Made by a program: the position numbers and the translations under genes
In this document: positions 1 to 12,237 of the stretch, one piece after another
How the letters are laid out: every line of letters starts with the position of its first letter
How positions within the stretch are numbered: the stretch's first letter is position 1
NCBI RefSeq assembly: GCF_032854445.1
Contig: NC_088306.1
Span: 4,648,373 to 4,712,372, forward strand
Reading direction: 5' to 3'
DNA from: Liolophura sinensis
Taxonomy: Eukaryota > Mollusca > Polyplacophora > Chitonida > Chitonidae
Length of the DNA stretch: 64,000 nt
The notes under the pieces: model-generated
Databases searched by the model: none
What the model was told of the DNA's origin: nothing
What the model saw: only the letters and a program-made list of their open reading frames with translations

Positions 1-62
1 GTCGAACAAGTGAAATATTCTTGAGTATACGGCCTAAGAGACCAATCTGATACACAAATAAA
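1..62 (+). mobile_element. RUDI-like V-SINE, 3' tail fragment
   Basis: The window opens inside a diverged copy of the SINE tail (gtgaaatattcttgagtata, then a damaged caatctgatacacaaataaa). The tRNA head and V-domain lie outside the window or are lost. Confidence 0.7.
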
Positions 63-479
63 TGGATTTAATACCTGTTTTATGGGCAGAGAAAAATCAC
101 CTTGACGCCATACTAGATAAACATTATCAATATGATTTAAACAGAAAACCCACCTTACAATTCAAATAAATCACTGCGTTTAATTCAGTGACAAAAAATG
201 TAAAAAATTTAATCTTTCATACACAGTTTTAAAGGTTTTTTTACTGATGCTGACTCTAATTTTATGTTTTCTCTCCCTTTAGTTTTAAATATTCACAAGC
301 GCTGGACAATTTAATTAAAGGGCCGCTCTTTATTCCACAACAGATCGATCCTTGACCAACAAAATCGTGTGTTTCATTCCAGGTTTCACTGGTCCGGAAG
401 AGACTTTAAGCCTTGGATTTTGTAAAGCATGGAGAGTGCAGTTGGTAATGTTTTCTCTTGTATGGGTGATGTGTACATT
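63..479. other. Intergenic, nothing recognised
   Basis: AT-rich sequence with short A and T runs. I see no gene, repeat or RNA that I can support. Confidence 0.5.
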
Positions 480-812
480 CCTTAAGAAAGTTTGGTTGAT
501 TGATTGATTGACAGGGCATTCAGTTTTACGAGTGGAGGAAACCGGACTACGAGGACTAAACCAAGGGGCTTTGACAAGTCACCCAGGAATTTTCGGTTGG
601 TGGAAGACAATTAGTCCCCAAATGGACCTAAGGTTGCACAGACGGCGACACGAGAATCGTTGGCCGCGTCTAGTCACCGGGATCCATAAGGAGAGCGAGA
701 ACGAGGAAACAAATTCCCCGTTACAAGGACAGGATTGAACTCGCGCCTAATGTTACACACTGATCTACAACTCGCTCCACCAACAAAAGACGAACCGACG
801 TTGCGGAACGGG
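480..812 (-). mobile_element. tRNA-headed SINE of a second type, V-domain-like
   Basis: On the minus strand this reads as a tRNA-like head (ggtggagcgagttgtagatc as A-box region, then gcgagttcaatcctgtcc as B-box region). About 230 bp later comes agtccggtttcctccac, which resembles the V-domain, and the tail is a (TCAA)n-like run, gtcaatcaatcaatcaac. It is clearly different from the RUDI-like copies, which end in (AATA)n. Only one copy is visible here, so its ends are approximate. Confidence 0.5.
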
Positions 813-919
813 GCGTCACAACCTCAGCTTAGAATGTAGCATTATTTCATTACCTGTGGTGTACATTATACACTAAAAAAACAGTAACCTGATAATTTTA
901 GCAGAAAACCTATCACAGT

Positions 920-1004
920 ATGCCCCGTTTCCTCCCACCATAATGCTGGTCGCCGTCGTATAAGTGAAATATTCTTGAGTACGGCGTAAAACACCAATCA
1001 AATC
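920..1004 (+). mobile_element. RUDI-like V-SINE, 5'-truncated
   Basis: Contains the end of the V-domain (ccgtttcctcccaccataat) and the full tail block (aagtgaaatattcttgagta, caccaatcaaat). The tRNA head is missing. Confidence 0.85.
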
Positions 1005-1007
1005 CAC

Positions 1008-1103
1008 AATCAGTAAATCGTGTTAAACAAATCATTCATTTCATCCACTAATCAGTAAATCGAGTTAAACAACTCATTCATTTCGTCTACTAATCAATAA
1101 ATT
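1008..1103. repeat. 42-bp tandem repeat, about 2.3 copies
   Basis: The unit begins aatcagtaaatcg at 1008, 1050 and (as aatcaataaa) 1092, and contains gttaaacaa and tcattcatttc. It begins directly at the end of the preceding SINE tail. Confidence 0.8.
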
Positions 1104-1549
1104 ACAATCTCACTCAATATCATCTAGAAGAGAGTGAACAACTTGTGTCCACACTTCGCCACTCAGTAGATATAGAGTGAATTTTTTCACCAGTACTCAG
1201 AATAATATGAGTTCACCAATCAATCAATCAATCAATCCAAATATATTTGCCACAACTTCTTCCTCGAAATCCCAGATAAAATATATTATATGCACGGAGC
1301 CATGAAGAACATAGCGAATGCTATGCACCGTGTATGTAAAGTCTTCAACATTACTATTAAATGAAAAAGCCATTGCAAAAATGATTTTAGCAATTTTTTT
1401 TTTTAAATTAACAAAGTGGCAAGTTGGCCAAAATCATAATTCTAATCAGATAAATTAGCCAGAAAACTGTACGCCCGAATGGCCGTTCATTTAACCTTGA
1501 TGGAATTTTAAAGAACTTAAGACAACAACTTATGTTAAAAAAATATTGT
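1104..1549. other. Intergenic, nothing recognised
   Basis: AT-rich. A short (CAAT)n run at about 1213-1235 may be a worn SINE tail. Nothing else is supported. Confidence 0.4.
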
Positions 1550-1555
1550 TTTATT
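1550..1555 (-). promoter_or_regulatory. Polyadenylation signal (AATAAA) of the minus-strand gene
   Basis: Minus-strand AATAAA about 205 bp beyond the stop codon of the three-exon gene at 1761-4584. It is the first perfect match downstream of that stop that I found. Confidence 0.4.
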
Positions 1556-1760
1556 TATACCGTGCCCTGGATGATACTATGAATTAAAACCATGGACATG
1601 AAGTGCAATTGTGTGTCCAGTGTATGCCATTTGACCTCCGAAGTGGTTGCACGAGGAGACAAGGTCATTTGTGTGTTCATGAGAGTCTGTTCACCGCTCT
1701 ACTGCTGCTGACATGAAGCCCCTGTTTACCATCACTCTGCCAAACAACAACTTCTCTGAG

Positions 1761-4584
1761 TCACTTCTTTTGCGTGTTGTCCTTAGCCTCTGGCTTTTTT
1801 GCTTTGGCTGGATGCGATGTCGTGTTCGCTCTTTGTCCCGGTTTTGATTTTGGATCATCAAGGCCTTCGAAATCTGTGGGAAAAAATAAAGTGAAATTCA
1901 GTTTCAGGAAGTTAAAAAGGATGACATTCTCTGACAATATCGTGATAAGTACTTTGTATTCTCAGTACTGGACTAGTATTGTACATGAACAGCACGGCTT
2001 TACAAGCATAAAATGACTTCTGTAACTTCTGATCGAATCTTTAGGCATTCTCTTATGTTGTTATACAATACAGATATGTTTGGATAGTATCAAACACTCT
2101 CGTTTTATATTTTCGACATGACATATACGACTAACCTTCCCATGGTGCATGTTTCATAACACTGCCGTTATATTCTGTAAAATTTAAAGAAAGTCTGTTT
2201 GTCTGAGTGATGCTAGAATGAATTCTGTTATCGCAGCAGATTATTCCGATATATATAGTACACATGCTCTATGAATGCAACCTAAATATTGAATTGGGGG
2301 GCCTACGTGGCTCAGTTGGTTAGCACGCTAACGCAGCGTAATGACCCAGAAGCCTCTCATCAATGCAGTGGCTGTGAGTTCAAATCCAGCTCATGTTGGC
2401 TTCCTCTCCGGCTCTACGTGCGAAGGTCTTGCAGCTACCTGCGGATGGTCGTGGGTTTCCCCAGGGCTCTGCCCGGTTTCCTCCCACCACGATGCTGGCC
2501 GCCGTCGTATTAGTGAAATATTCTTGAGTACGGCGTGAAACACCAATCAAATAAATAAATAAATATTGAATTAGGCTAACAGTATATAATGTTGAATATG
2601 ACAACATAACAACAGTGTACATTCAAGTATCACTCAGACAATAGACTTTCTGATAAATTTAACCGAATATTTTCTTGAGTGTAAACAGTGGCTACACACC
2701 TTTCGGAGATGCCTAAGAAGATTCATGCAGTGGCTTCAATCGCCGTAATTGTGGGCGGATTTCAATACATTTTTTTTTCTCGTATTCAGGGGGCTTATCA
2801 CTTAAAGTTATGGTGTCAAATGAATTAAACTGTATCAGGTTTCAGCACTGAACACAAAACGTACATCCTTCATAATTATCTCTTAAAGGGCACAGTGAAC
2901 TGGGGCCAAATACACAAAGTTATTTCTGACGTCAGATACAATGTTATAGCTTTTTTCGGTTCAGAAATCAAAATTTTGTCCACCTCATCAATGCTATCTA
3001 AAGAGAAATGAATCCAAATTTCAACTTCATGTACCAAAAACTAAACATCGTGGAGACGTGTAAAATTCGCTGTAAGTCAGAAAAACTTTTTTCCTAAAGA
3101 GATCAGAACGAGCTATATACGATGTAGAGTTATGCCATTTACACCGTGTGGCAGGTATGAGCTATTTGTAACGGGCGCTGCGTTCAGTTTCACGAAGTCA
3201 GCATGTTAGGTATTGCTTGACAAATATAACGAGATAAGCTGTATCACGGTAAACTTACCTGGATCGTCATCGTCAGGTTCTGGGACAATCAGTTCCGGCC
3301 TCTCTTGACTAGAGAGGATGTTGAGCTTGAGCTTGTTTGGGCACATCGGGTCTTCTCCCTCATGACTGGGGTACCCAGGCTCTGCTTTAGGTTTATTCGC
3401 CATGCTTCTCAGTCTGAGAAAAGACAGGTCAAAAATATTCTCTGATTCACTAATCGAACTATACAAAATAATTCTTAGTCACCAGTTGTAACAGAGACCT
3501 GTGACCTCTAATACATTGCAATGAATATCACAGTATAATTTTTTTTAAATCAAATTCTGCTTAAGCCTTTACATAAACAATTAGAGCAAAACCCTAACTG
3601 AGGCTGCATGATAAGAGGCTGTACTTCAGCGGTTACGTTTGACCATTTGCCAACTTCCCTGCTCTGGTATCACTACCTGTGCTATCGTCTTTCATACATA
3701 TATTGCTCCGCCTGGTAAGAACTGTAGTGGGAGAGGGGGGTGAGGGGTGGGGGTGGGGGGCTAAATGTATACAAATGAGGGTTTGGGTTACCACGAGCAT
3801 TTAAGATCGGTCTGTTTTATGTTCATTTATATCCAACCTCAATCTGGATGCCCCAATCATCATAATATAAGGTGACAATTGTGATTGTAATCACTAACAG
3901 TAATAAACGATAATTATGCATTCATGACATCTATTTCAGTACATAATAACCCCGGCGAGAGAGGAATTATAAAACATGTTCATGTATGTACAGTCTATAC
4001 CAGATACAGGAAATTAAAGTCCTCCAGACAAGACATGACAGTTAACAAACAACACACACATCCCACATTTTGACTTTGAAAAGAAATGGATCAGATGCCG
4101 ATTTAGCTGTTACCAAATACTTCCCAGTTTTAGTTTAAAAGGTTGCAAGTAAGGCATTTTCTGATAACATTCTATGTTCATAAAACTGGATTAACAATGT
4201 AGACCTATAGGACAACTTTTCAGAAGAGATGCACGTAAATTTCTCCCGCTGGCGCAAAGTTACACGTTTTATGTGATAACATTACGCCGTTTATAAATAG
4301 ACGAAAAGCTGACTGAGCGCTTGAAGGTTGGTGAATGGACGTAGATAAATAAGCCCTGCCATTTAAAGAAACGAAGGATAACACAAACGTTTAACTAAAT
4401 CACATTAAAAAAATACACACAAAGAAGAAAAATAGACAAATTCTAGAAATCTAAGGAAAACAAAAAAATGTTTAACTGTCAGAATGTAGAAAGGGTGGCA
4501 ATTTTGCCGAACTGTGGTAACTCACCCAGTGCCTGAAGTCTTGTGATCTGTGACCATGTTATACCAGTGTATACAGCAGGACAT
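1761..4584 (-). CDS. Small three-exon gene, unknown lysine/proline-rich protein
   Basis: I do not recognise this protein. Three pieces join in one frame with canonical splice sites. Exon 1 ends at 4526 before GTGAGT. Exon 2 is 3413-3259, with ttttctcag before it and GTAAGT after it. Exon 3 runs from 1873 (after tttcccacag) to a TGA at 1763-1761. Starting at the ATG at 4557 the coding length is 32+155+113 = 300 nt, or 99 residues; an in-frame ATG at 4584 would give 108, and a TGA closes the frame just upstream. The middle exon starts MANKPKAEPGYPSHEGED and ends in an acidic PEPDDDDP stretch. The last exon is polar and Lys-rich and ends DNTQKK. The protein looks largely disordered, with no signal peptide or membrane segment. 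The exact frame agreement across three exons is the main evidence; which ATG is used, and whether there are further 5' exons, is uncertain. Introns 1 and 2 carry dispersed repeats. Confidence 0.65.
2179..2662. mobile_element. MITE family 1, copy split by a SINE
   Basis: The left arm (2179-2283) carries gtctgagtgatgctagaatg and attctgttat. The right arm (2573-2662) is its inverted counterpart, with cattcaagtatcactcagac and agactttctg. Without the SINE the element is about 200 bp, like the copies at 42079 and 61765. It lies in intron 2 of the minus-strand gene. Confidence 0.75.
2284..2572 (+). mobile_element. RUDI-like V-SINE, full length with target-site duplication
   Basis: This is the most complete plus-strand copy. 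The tRNA-like head has an A box (tggctcagttgg, 2308-2319) and a B box (gttcaaatcc, 2378-2387), so internal pol III promoter elements are visible. The V-domain follows (gtgggtttccccagggctct, ccggtttcctcccacc), then the tail gaaatattcttgagtacggc and caatcaaataaataaat. A 12-bp target-site duplication, aaatattgaatt, flanks it at 2284-2295 and 2561-2572, which is typical of LINE-driven insertion. Confidence 0.92.
3540..3695 (-). repeat. Dispersed repeat family R3, partial
   Basis: On the minus strand it reads ttggcaaatggtcaaacgta then aagtacagcctctt and tagggttttgctctaa. It aligns with five other copies in the window (14155, 20078, 24940, 36245, 46982). It lies in intron 1 of the minus-strand gene. 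Confidence 0.65.
3728..3760 (+). repeat. G-rich tract
   Basis: Runs of four to six G separated by single or double bases (gagaggggggtgaggggtgg), a sequence able to form a G-quadruplex. Confidence 0.7.
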
Positions 4585-4700
4585 CTGCTTACAACCTAAT
4601 ACCAGTGTAGAATGGATAGATCACTCTGCGCTTAGGCGGAACAGAGACACACATGTCCACTGCGCATGTTCGCGTGGGTGACCTATTTAGCTGTAGCGCT
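4585..4700 (-). promoter_or_regulatory. Possible promoter region of the minus-strand gene
   Basis: Just upstream of exon 1, with a local rise in CpG and tgcgcatgttcgcgtg at about 4661, a partial match to an NRF-1-like site. There is no TATA box. This is weak and rests on position. Confidence 0.25.
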
Positions 4701-7700
4701 GGGACTGGAGGTTACTCATCTTGGCTTATGGCCAAGACTATGCCTCGCATTGCAGTCACACATTAGCCGTATTTTATAGATTCCTAATGATGCTATATTC
4801 AGCTATTGCAAGGCCCTTCATTTACGAGAAATATGACCAGCTGTGTAACACCATGGGATTAATATACAGAATACTGTCTGTATTAAGTCTTCGTTGAAAT
4901 GAAAAACATTTTAACGCTTACACGTGCACAAACTAGACTACTACATGTAGTTATAGTTTGTTGGGGTTAAACAGTAAACAGTGACGGACGAATCTTAAAC
5001 AGTATACACTGGAGATCCTAAAAATGAACTAACTGCAAAAATGCAATTTCATCCAAAAATTAAGTATCGCGATGATTGAGGAGAAAACCAGCCATGCGTC
5101 AGAACAGTTAGAGTCTTGTGTCTTTTTGAAAACACATATCCGGTAGAAAGATTTCATTTGATTAAAATAAACCTTTGAAGGACGGTTTGCCTTGGTATCG
5201 TGGATTACATATAATATTAGATAATTTTAAATGTTAGCCACACTTAAAGAGGACATAGCTGCACACTATGAAATAAGACCCATGTGATACTTAACCCTGA
5301 CTTTCTTTCATGTGTGTGTCAATCGAGTTACACAGACTCAATAAGTTTATATTGTACTTAATAATAATAATATATTCTGCAACATAAATATGTAAAGAGT
5401 AAACTCAGGGCAGTATAATTTCCTAATAAAATACAATGTAGTTAACAACAGGCTTTTAAAGTTATAAACAGATGAGTGGCTGTGAGTAGAAAAGGTGTAA
5501 TAAACTTGAATGGGAGAGGTGTACCGTATGTATTATGTACGAACAGGTGGTAACATGCCCCACAATTGGAAGTGAAAGTGGATGTAACAAAAAGTCCAAT
5601 ATTTGCCCACACATGCCTTGCACGACTCGACCCCGTCGTGATTATTGACAGAGTGCTCAGCATTCCAATTGAAGTAGAGAGCATGCTATGTTTTGACGAA
5701 TATGTTTAAGCATTGCGTTTTCACATCGAACTTGGAGATAAATTAAACTGGAGATATGGTTTTAAAAAGGGCTCAGCTAGGCGACAAGTAAAGCAACCCT
5801 ACAGTTAATTACCAAGGTCATTTTAGTTAGGTCATTTTTAATAGCGAGACACAACCAAATTGAAATTTAATCAGAAGCCACCATATCGCCGATTAATTAA
5901 TTACCTAGTTAAATTAGCAGTCGCCATATTGGCTTTTCTTTACTGAATTTCGCTGTGAGTGCCTTTAATATTCCAAAATAAAAATTAAAAAAAGTTGAAA
6001 CGCCTGTGATAAATTAAGAACACACCGGAAGCACCAGCATTAATTCAAAACACATTCAAATGTATTCATCTGTACTACCGTTTATCTTTCGTGTTCGAAA
6101 ATACACAGCTAAACGTAGGACTGGATGATCGGCAGGTTCCTTTAGTTTCAAGTTAAAGAGGAAAATGAGAACAAAACAACGAAAGTTTCTAAGCACTAAT
6201 TAAATATATAAGGGATGTTCTTAATTGGTCCACTCATATAAAATCAAAACCAGATAAAGAATGAAAGTCTGTTCTGAATGTACCAAGTCTTTGTAAATTT
6301 ACACAGTTATCTGCTGTAAGTCAAACATATTTTAATTAACTCGAACTGCTCAAAACGAAAGTAGTTTCACCTCAACAGGCACTTCACTACTGAGACGAGT
6401 CTGGACATGCTTCTGAGATCAGACAAAATGCGATACGAGGTCATTTTAAAATAGATGGTGGTTTTGATGTGTGGGCGAGCAGTCCATTTCTTACACCCTG
6501 TGGTGCAATCCAGTTTCAGAACGTGGACATTAATATGGATTAAAAAGGCCATTGATATGGATGAAGGTCGTGCCTGAAACCAGGTCATTACTTGGAAATG
6601 GCGACTGTCTGAGAGAAGCTGCTTCCAACCGGTTTTGGCAGTAGTAAAATGAAATGTGACGTGTATGTAGCGAATTATACTTGCATATTTATCTGTAAAT
6701 TACAGGTAACCCGCGTACCTGACGCTCCATGCGTAGGTCTACCTGCTTTAACATGACAAAGCACTAGGGTTACACCTGTATAGAGTTCGGCAGACAAACG
6801 TTTCGTAAACATCCAACAGGTCTGGACATGCATTTATGCCCAAAGAAGTACCGGTACAAATATTACACTATCACATGGGGGATTTCTGGGCTTTTCTAGA
6901 CTATATTTATGTAGCTCTTGGGCGAAAATAGCATACATGTCAGCAAAGATCTTTCCAGAATGATATGCGTAGAAATTCCATGTATTTCCCGTAAATTGAA
7001 AGTGACCTAGATACAGTGACAAAGGAACATGTGGCTTCAGCAAGTCCAGGCACATCGAGAAACAAGCGCACAGAACGTTCTGTACTACATCAGAAATAAA
7101 AACGCCTACATTTTGTCGTACGATCTTGCTAACACAGTTAGTTTCATGAAGGTAAATATTAGAACACCAGATTCATCACATGCAAAGGTTAGAAAAGGTG
7201 AAAGACAAATGTGTGACATAATTTGAGTTAGTCGACCTGTCAGAATAAGGGGACCATAAATTGCATGTACGCGTCCAATGTAGGTCAAGGATTGCACAAC
7301 ATAGCGTCGTTTGCGCTTTGTTTTCTTCAGAAATAAAACCGTTGGAAATCCCCACCCAGGCACAGAAATTCTTCTTGAAACTTCACAAAAGATTCTGCAA
7401 TCACATTACACTGAGACAATCACTGATACATGGGAAGGTGGGGGAAGGGTTCGCAGAGTACTTTTTGCCTCTTTCACCACCCTCCCTTACCCTTATCCCC
7501 CTCCCAGCTTAAATTTAGCATTTCGTAAAAATTTGTTGGAAAATTTCCGGTGAATTCTTAATAGTCAAAAAGCTGACTCACTTCCTTAGAAGTTTCTAGT
7601 CCTCTTATATTTTGTGTTCATTCAGAAACATCACCCCCATAATGCTCTAAATACTTGCGAGGCTTGGAAGTCCCACGGGGATTCTGTGTTGCTCGAGTTT

Positions 7701-8590
7701 TGACCTTTTCCGGGTCTCCGTTAAAATTTTTGGCGAACAGCCAATTTTCTTTACTTCTAATGGCTTGTCTATACTAGCAAGCCGTTATGTTAAGCAAGAG
7801 AGAAGGTCGATTGTACGTTGGTGGTTTAAATACGTTTACTACAAGTTTGAAGGTGGTTGTTGGCTTTTATGCATCATGATGGTCGTTGATCAAGTTACTG
7901 TGCAAGCTAGTAAATACCCATGTTATGCCGCGTAACAAATAAAGAGGCCCGTAATGGCTTAAGGCATATAATGGCAACATAGATATATAAACCAAATATT
8001 AAAAAAATAAAAGGAGTGCTTAAACATACCGAAAAACACACTTTTTCGGTGCAAACGTCTGACATATAGCGTGGGGAAATTGCACAGGAGAGACCAGCTT
8101 GATCATTTGGACCTACAAACATACACAGCTCATGGGTCCGAATGGAAAGACATGGTCTTAATGTGAAGATAAATTTCAACATTACTAAAAAGATTGTTTA
8201 ACAAATGGCTTATGCTTGTTTTTTTCCAAAATGAAAAAGTACATCGAACAGTTTTAGAAACTGATGTAACAGGTCATTGGGGTTTTTCCGTTGTGAAACC
8301 CCGCGTCGAAGAAAGACGACAGATGCATTAGTTAATATCAATTTTGAGAACTGACCGTAATCTGGGAAGTCCCTTTTCACGGGACAATAGTCTATGTTGC
8401 ACATCTGTTACACTGAGCCAGGCCCGCCATTATCGATGACTTTGGGTGTAGCCAAAAATAGACAACGGGCTTTCCATAACCTGGGGGGTTTCCTTCCGGG
8501 GAATGGGGGATTTCCAGTTCAGATAAGCATATAGGAGGCCTTTTTACCAGACTGAAAGCTGGAAACATAAGAGGAGAAGAGAGTGGGGTG
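4701..8590. other. Long intergenic stretch, nothing recognised
   Basis: About 3.9 kb of AT-rich sequence. Open frames on both strands are short (under 92 codons), overlap one another, and lack supporting splice or promoter context. I see no dispersed repeat of the families found elsewhere in the window. Confidence 0.5.
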
Positions 8591-8591
8591 A

Positions 8592-8609
8592 GGGGGGGGG
8601 GGGGGGGGG
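8592..8609 (+). repeat. Poly-G run (18 G)
   Basis: Uninterrupted run of 18 G, preceded by gagtggggtga. Its length may be unreliable in any assembly. Confidence 0.85.
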
Positions 8610-10254
8610 TGGTACTGTGTCTCAAAGCCATTTTTAAGACAAAGGTGCAATCAAACCTACACCTCGACCGTTTATTCTGTGCAGTAGGAGTACAATTTCA
8701 GCCAAGTTTTAGCATCAAAACATTTTTCTAAAGAAAACTAGCTTTGGACTTTACCCCAAAACGGCGTTGTGAAACAGAAAGCAACTCGCAACGGAAATTC
8801 CAAACAGTCACGTCCAGGTATTTCAATATGCACTGACGAAGCCCTTAGTTCTCCATTGTTTCATTTTCACAAAGAAATAATCTACATGCATTTCTATTAT
8901 TTCCTTACATTTATTTTTGTTTAATAAGCAATAAGACTAATGAAATACACATAATTAGCGTAAGGCAAATATGCCCTACACAACACTACTGCGTCCTACA
9001 ATAATTTGTTACAAAAGTATGCCTTGGTTAGTTTTGTTCCCACTAGAAATAAATCCAGTTTTTCGTTTGCGTTGCATGACAGCGACAAAATCAGAGTTGA
9101 CTGACTGAACAAGCTAACCATCTGTCAAACCTTTGTGGCGAGTTTTAAACCAGAATAATAGCTTTGGAAAGTCCGAGCAGAAGTCAACATTTTTCGATAA
9201 CGTGTTGGCATCTCTTAAACAGACAAGACAAGTTGTTAGGAGTGAAAGTGGGGGTGGATAAGTTGCGTGCAACAACAAATTATCCCTATCAGCTGACCCC
9301 AGGAGAGAATTTAAAGAAATGAAAGTTGTAATATTAATGATCAATATGTTCAAATCAATAGGCTAAGTATACAACACAAAACTGAAGTCGTATTCTGGTT
9401 TGGATAATCCGTCCATCGGACATATTTCTGAGAAAAATAATAAGCATTCAAAATATAACATGAGCAGAACATTTTTGTTTGTTTGTCTTGAAAGATAAGC
9501 CCACATACAATGGCGTTAAAAATAGAATCCTTGTAATGATCACGTGATGTGGTTATGACTGAACCATTTGGCTTTGGCACAACATGCATCAGGTTTACAT
9601 ACCGCCTTAAAAATATGACCTGCTCGCATAATACACACAGTCTTTTGCGCCCTATTTATCAAACCGGTTATTTCTCTCACATTACATGTGCATGTGCTTA
9701 TGTACACAGTGAATACAACTCAGTTCATTCAAGGACAGCTCTATGGGGAAATTTAGAAGAAATGACGCTTACCTATCTTATATTCCATACAAAAAGTTCC
9801 AGTTGACGTGGTCTTGACAAATAAAATATTACATGGATGTGTTTTGAAAGCACGTGGTTTAAACATGACGAGGGCCGGCAATGCACAAAAAGCAATGCTT
9901 CACGTATACATAAAACGCACTCATATTAACTAGTTCAAAATGGTGCTTGGCTACAGTCTTCAGTTTTACAATGAGTATAATTCTCTTATAAGTAAACATG
10001 GACAGAGTGACTCTAATATCTGGCTTTTTGCTTCATATCAGTGTAAGCCGGAGGGAAGGGGCCGTATAGTTGGGGTGTTCAATTAAATCGCCACTTCGGA
10101 TATATGAGCAGTTGCAATCAAAATGCAACTAAGATACACATTTGGAATAATAACTAAAAACGCGCCATTCCAAGATCATTGAAGACTGCTTCACTTTGTA
10201 TGAGTCTGTTTTAGTTTCATACTTTACACAATTTTTTTTTAAATACTATAACAG
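8610..10254. other. Intergenic, nothing recognised
   Basis: AT-rich sequence with no supported gene or repeat. Confidence 0.5.
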
Positions 10255-12130
10255 TTTTGCGCAGATGCAAGAACAAATCGATCAGGACACGATAGAAACC
10301 GTCAGGCGAACGATTGAGTAGGATTAAAATACACGACCTCAATGGACAACTGGGTGATTAACTTTCTGTAGAAACTTTATCACTCCTCTTTTAATAATCC
10401 ATCAACGAAACAAGTCTGCCCGTCAATCCCGTCACTTCCGGTTATGTAAAATTTGTCTCCTTGCCATAGGATGATATAACGACTTTAGACTGTGTCCCTG
10501 GTTTTGTTTAAGGAAGAGACTAATTTTATATAACAGAAAGTGATCGGAGCAAAAGATTTATTTCAACAATGTATATTTGGAAACAGCGTCAAAACTTCAT
10601 CAGGTACGATTAATTCCTACAGTAACATTTTCAACAGTGTAAAAATTATTGACAATAAACGAGTTTTTGGTCACATGACATTTTTACCCTGTACCAACCA
10701 TGGACCGAAGGGTCCATATAAACAAACTGAGTAGGCTTTGTGCAACTGCAACGTAAATTTCAGCTCATTAGCATAAGCCGTTGTCGAGAAGAAAATTGCT
10801 TTTGTTTTGCACAAAGTCCAACATGGCCGCAAAGAAATACCGCAAAAAAGGAAAGACAAATCGAACAGAGCACAATAGAAAACTTCACGACTGCAGGATC
10901 CAACGCACACGCCCAATGACTAAGGAGTAACAAAGTTTCCGTAGAAACCACTACGCCCTTCTCTAGCATTCATAATCAATCCTATGCCAATTCACCAAGG
11001 AAGAAAATCGTATAGATCCGAAAGGCAGATCGTGAGTATTTGGAGAACATATGGTTTACATCAGCATAACAAAAAATATCTTTGTTTGGCTTCGACAAAT
11101 GAAATCTGACAACAACATAGATGCTAAAGCAGCGATGCAGGGGTTCAAGCTGGTGTTTCCAGCCTAGCAGGCGTCACTTCCGGTTAATTATATGATGTCT
11201 TTTTGCAAAGGTGATATAAACAACCTAATTAGAAAGCGTACATTCTTCAAAGCCATCAACAGACATGTAGATATATTATATAGGATGTACTTGCAAATAT
11301 GCAAATATAGTATTTATTTATTTATTTATTTGATTGGTGTTTTACGCCGTACTCAAGATTATTTCACTTATACGACGGCGGCCAGCATTATGGTGGGTGG
11401 AAACCGGGCAGAGCCCGGGGGAAACCCACGACCATCCGCAGGTTGCTGGCAGACCTTCCCACTTACGGCCGGAGAGGAAGCCAGCATGAGCTGGACTTGA
11501 ACTCACAGCGACCGCATTGGTGAGAGGCGCCTGGGTCATTACGCTGCGCTAGCGCGCTAACCGACTGAGCCACGGAGGCCCCTGCAAATATAGTAAGTCC
11601 TGTATTTACTGACACAGTTTAACGATGTTAGCCACAGACAAAATTTCCACTTGAAAAGGTTTATTTGCAGGCTTACTACATACCTAAGTTTCCGGCATTT
11701 CTGCCGTGTCTTTTTAGCTACAGAGACATTTCAGTATTTAAGAAAGCAAATATAGCGATTTTATTTTTGGGTTGTCCTACTTCCTTTTGGCTGACGTCAC
11801 CTCCACTTATGTAACATTTGTTTCCTTGGCTTGGAATGATACTAGGCCTGAAAACTTTGTCTTTAAGTTCATTTGTTAAGAGAAATACCCACTTCCGGTT
11901 TATAGGACGTCAAGATCTGAATCAGATAGCATATTTCGCGCAAAGAAATTCTAAAAGTGTAGGAATTATTGACAAAAATCGAGTTTCTGTTTACATGACA
12001 TTTTTACGCGATAGAGGGCTTGTGAAATTTGCAACCGAGAAATTCCTCATGAACAAAGTGAGCATACCTGCTGGCAGACAAATGCATCTCGACAGCTTCG
12101 ATGTCAAATATGATTTTTTGCAAACTTGAT
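10255..12130 (+). repeat. Old, diverged local duplications
   Basis: Two pairs of similar segments are visible. cacttccggttatgtaaaat with caagtctgcc... near 10430-10720 resembles 11780-12020; both end in attattgacaa-aa-cgagttt followed by acatgacatttttac. In addition 10270-10390 (aatcgatcaggacacgatagaaac) resembles 10855-10960 (aatcgaacagagcacaatagaaaa). cacttccggtt recurs at about 11172 and 11889. The copies are too diverged for unit borders to be set. Confidence 0.45.
11300..11595 (-). mobile_element. RUDI-like V-SINE, full length with target-site duplication
   Basis: Complete minus-strand copy: (TTTA)n tail at 11311, V-domain at about 11390-11440, tRNA-like head ending gctcagtcggttagcgcgct before 11582 (minus-strand reading). 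It is flanked by a 13-bp duplication, tgcaaatatagta, at 11300-11312 and 11583-11595. Confidence 0.92.
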
Positions 12131-12237
12131 GAAGTAATGAGTCCTCTTAGAATTTTGGTAACAGAATAAGATAATGTTTTGGTAAGCTTAGTAACAAGAC
12201 ATTATTTATATACAGCACAATACTTATAAAAATTTGG

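Noticed and set aside
2289-2622. Overlapping frames on both strands at the SINE
   Set aside because: They are translations of the RUDI-like SINE; the same frames recur at the other copies (for example 11192-11539).
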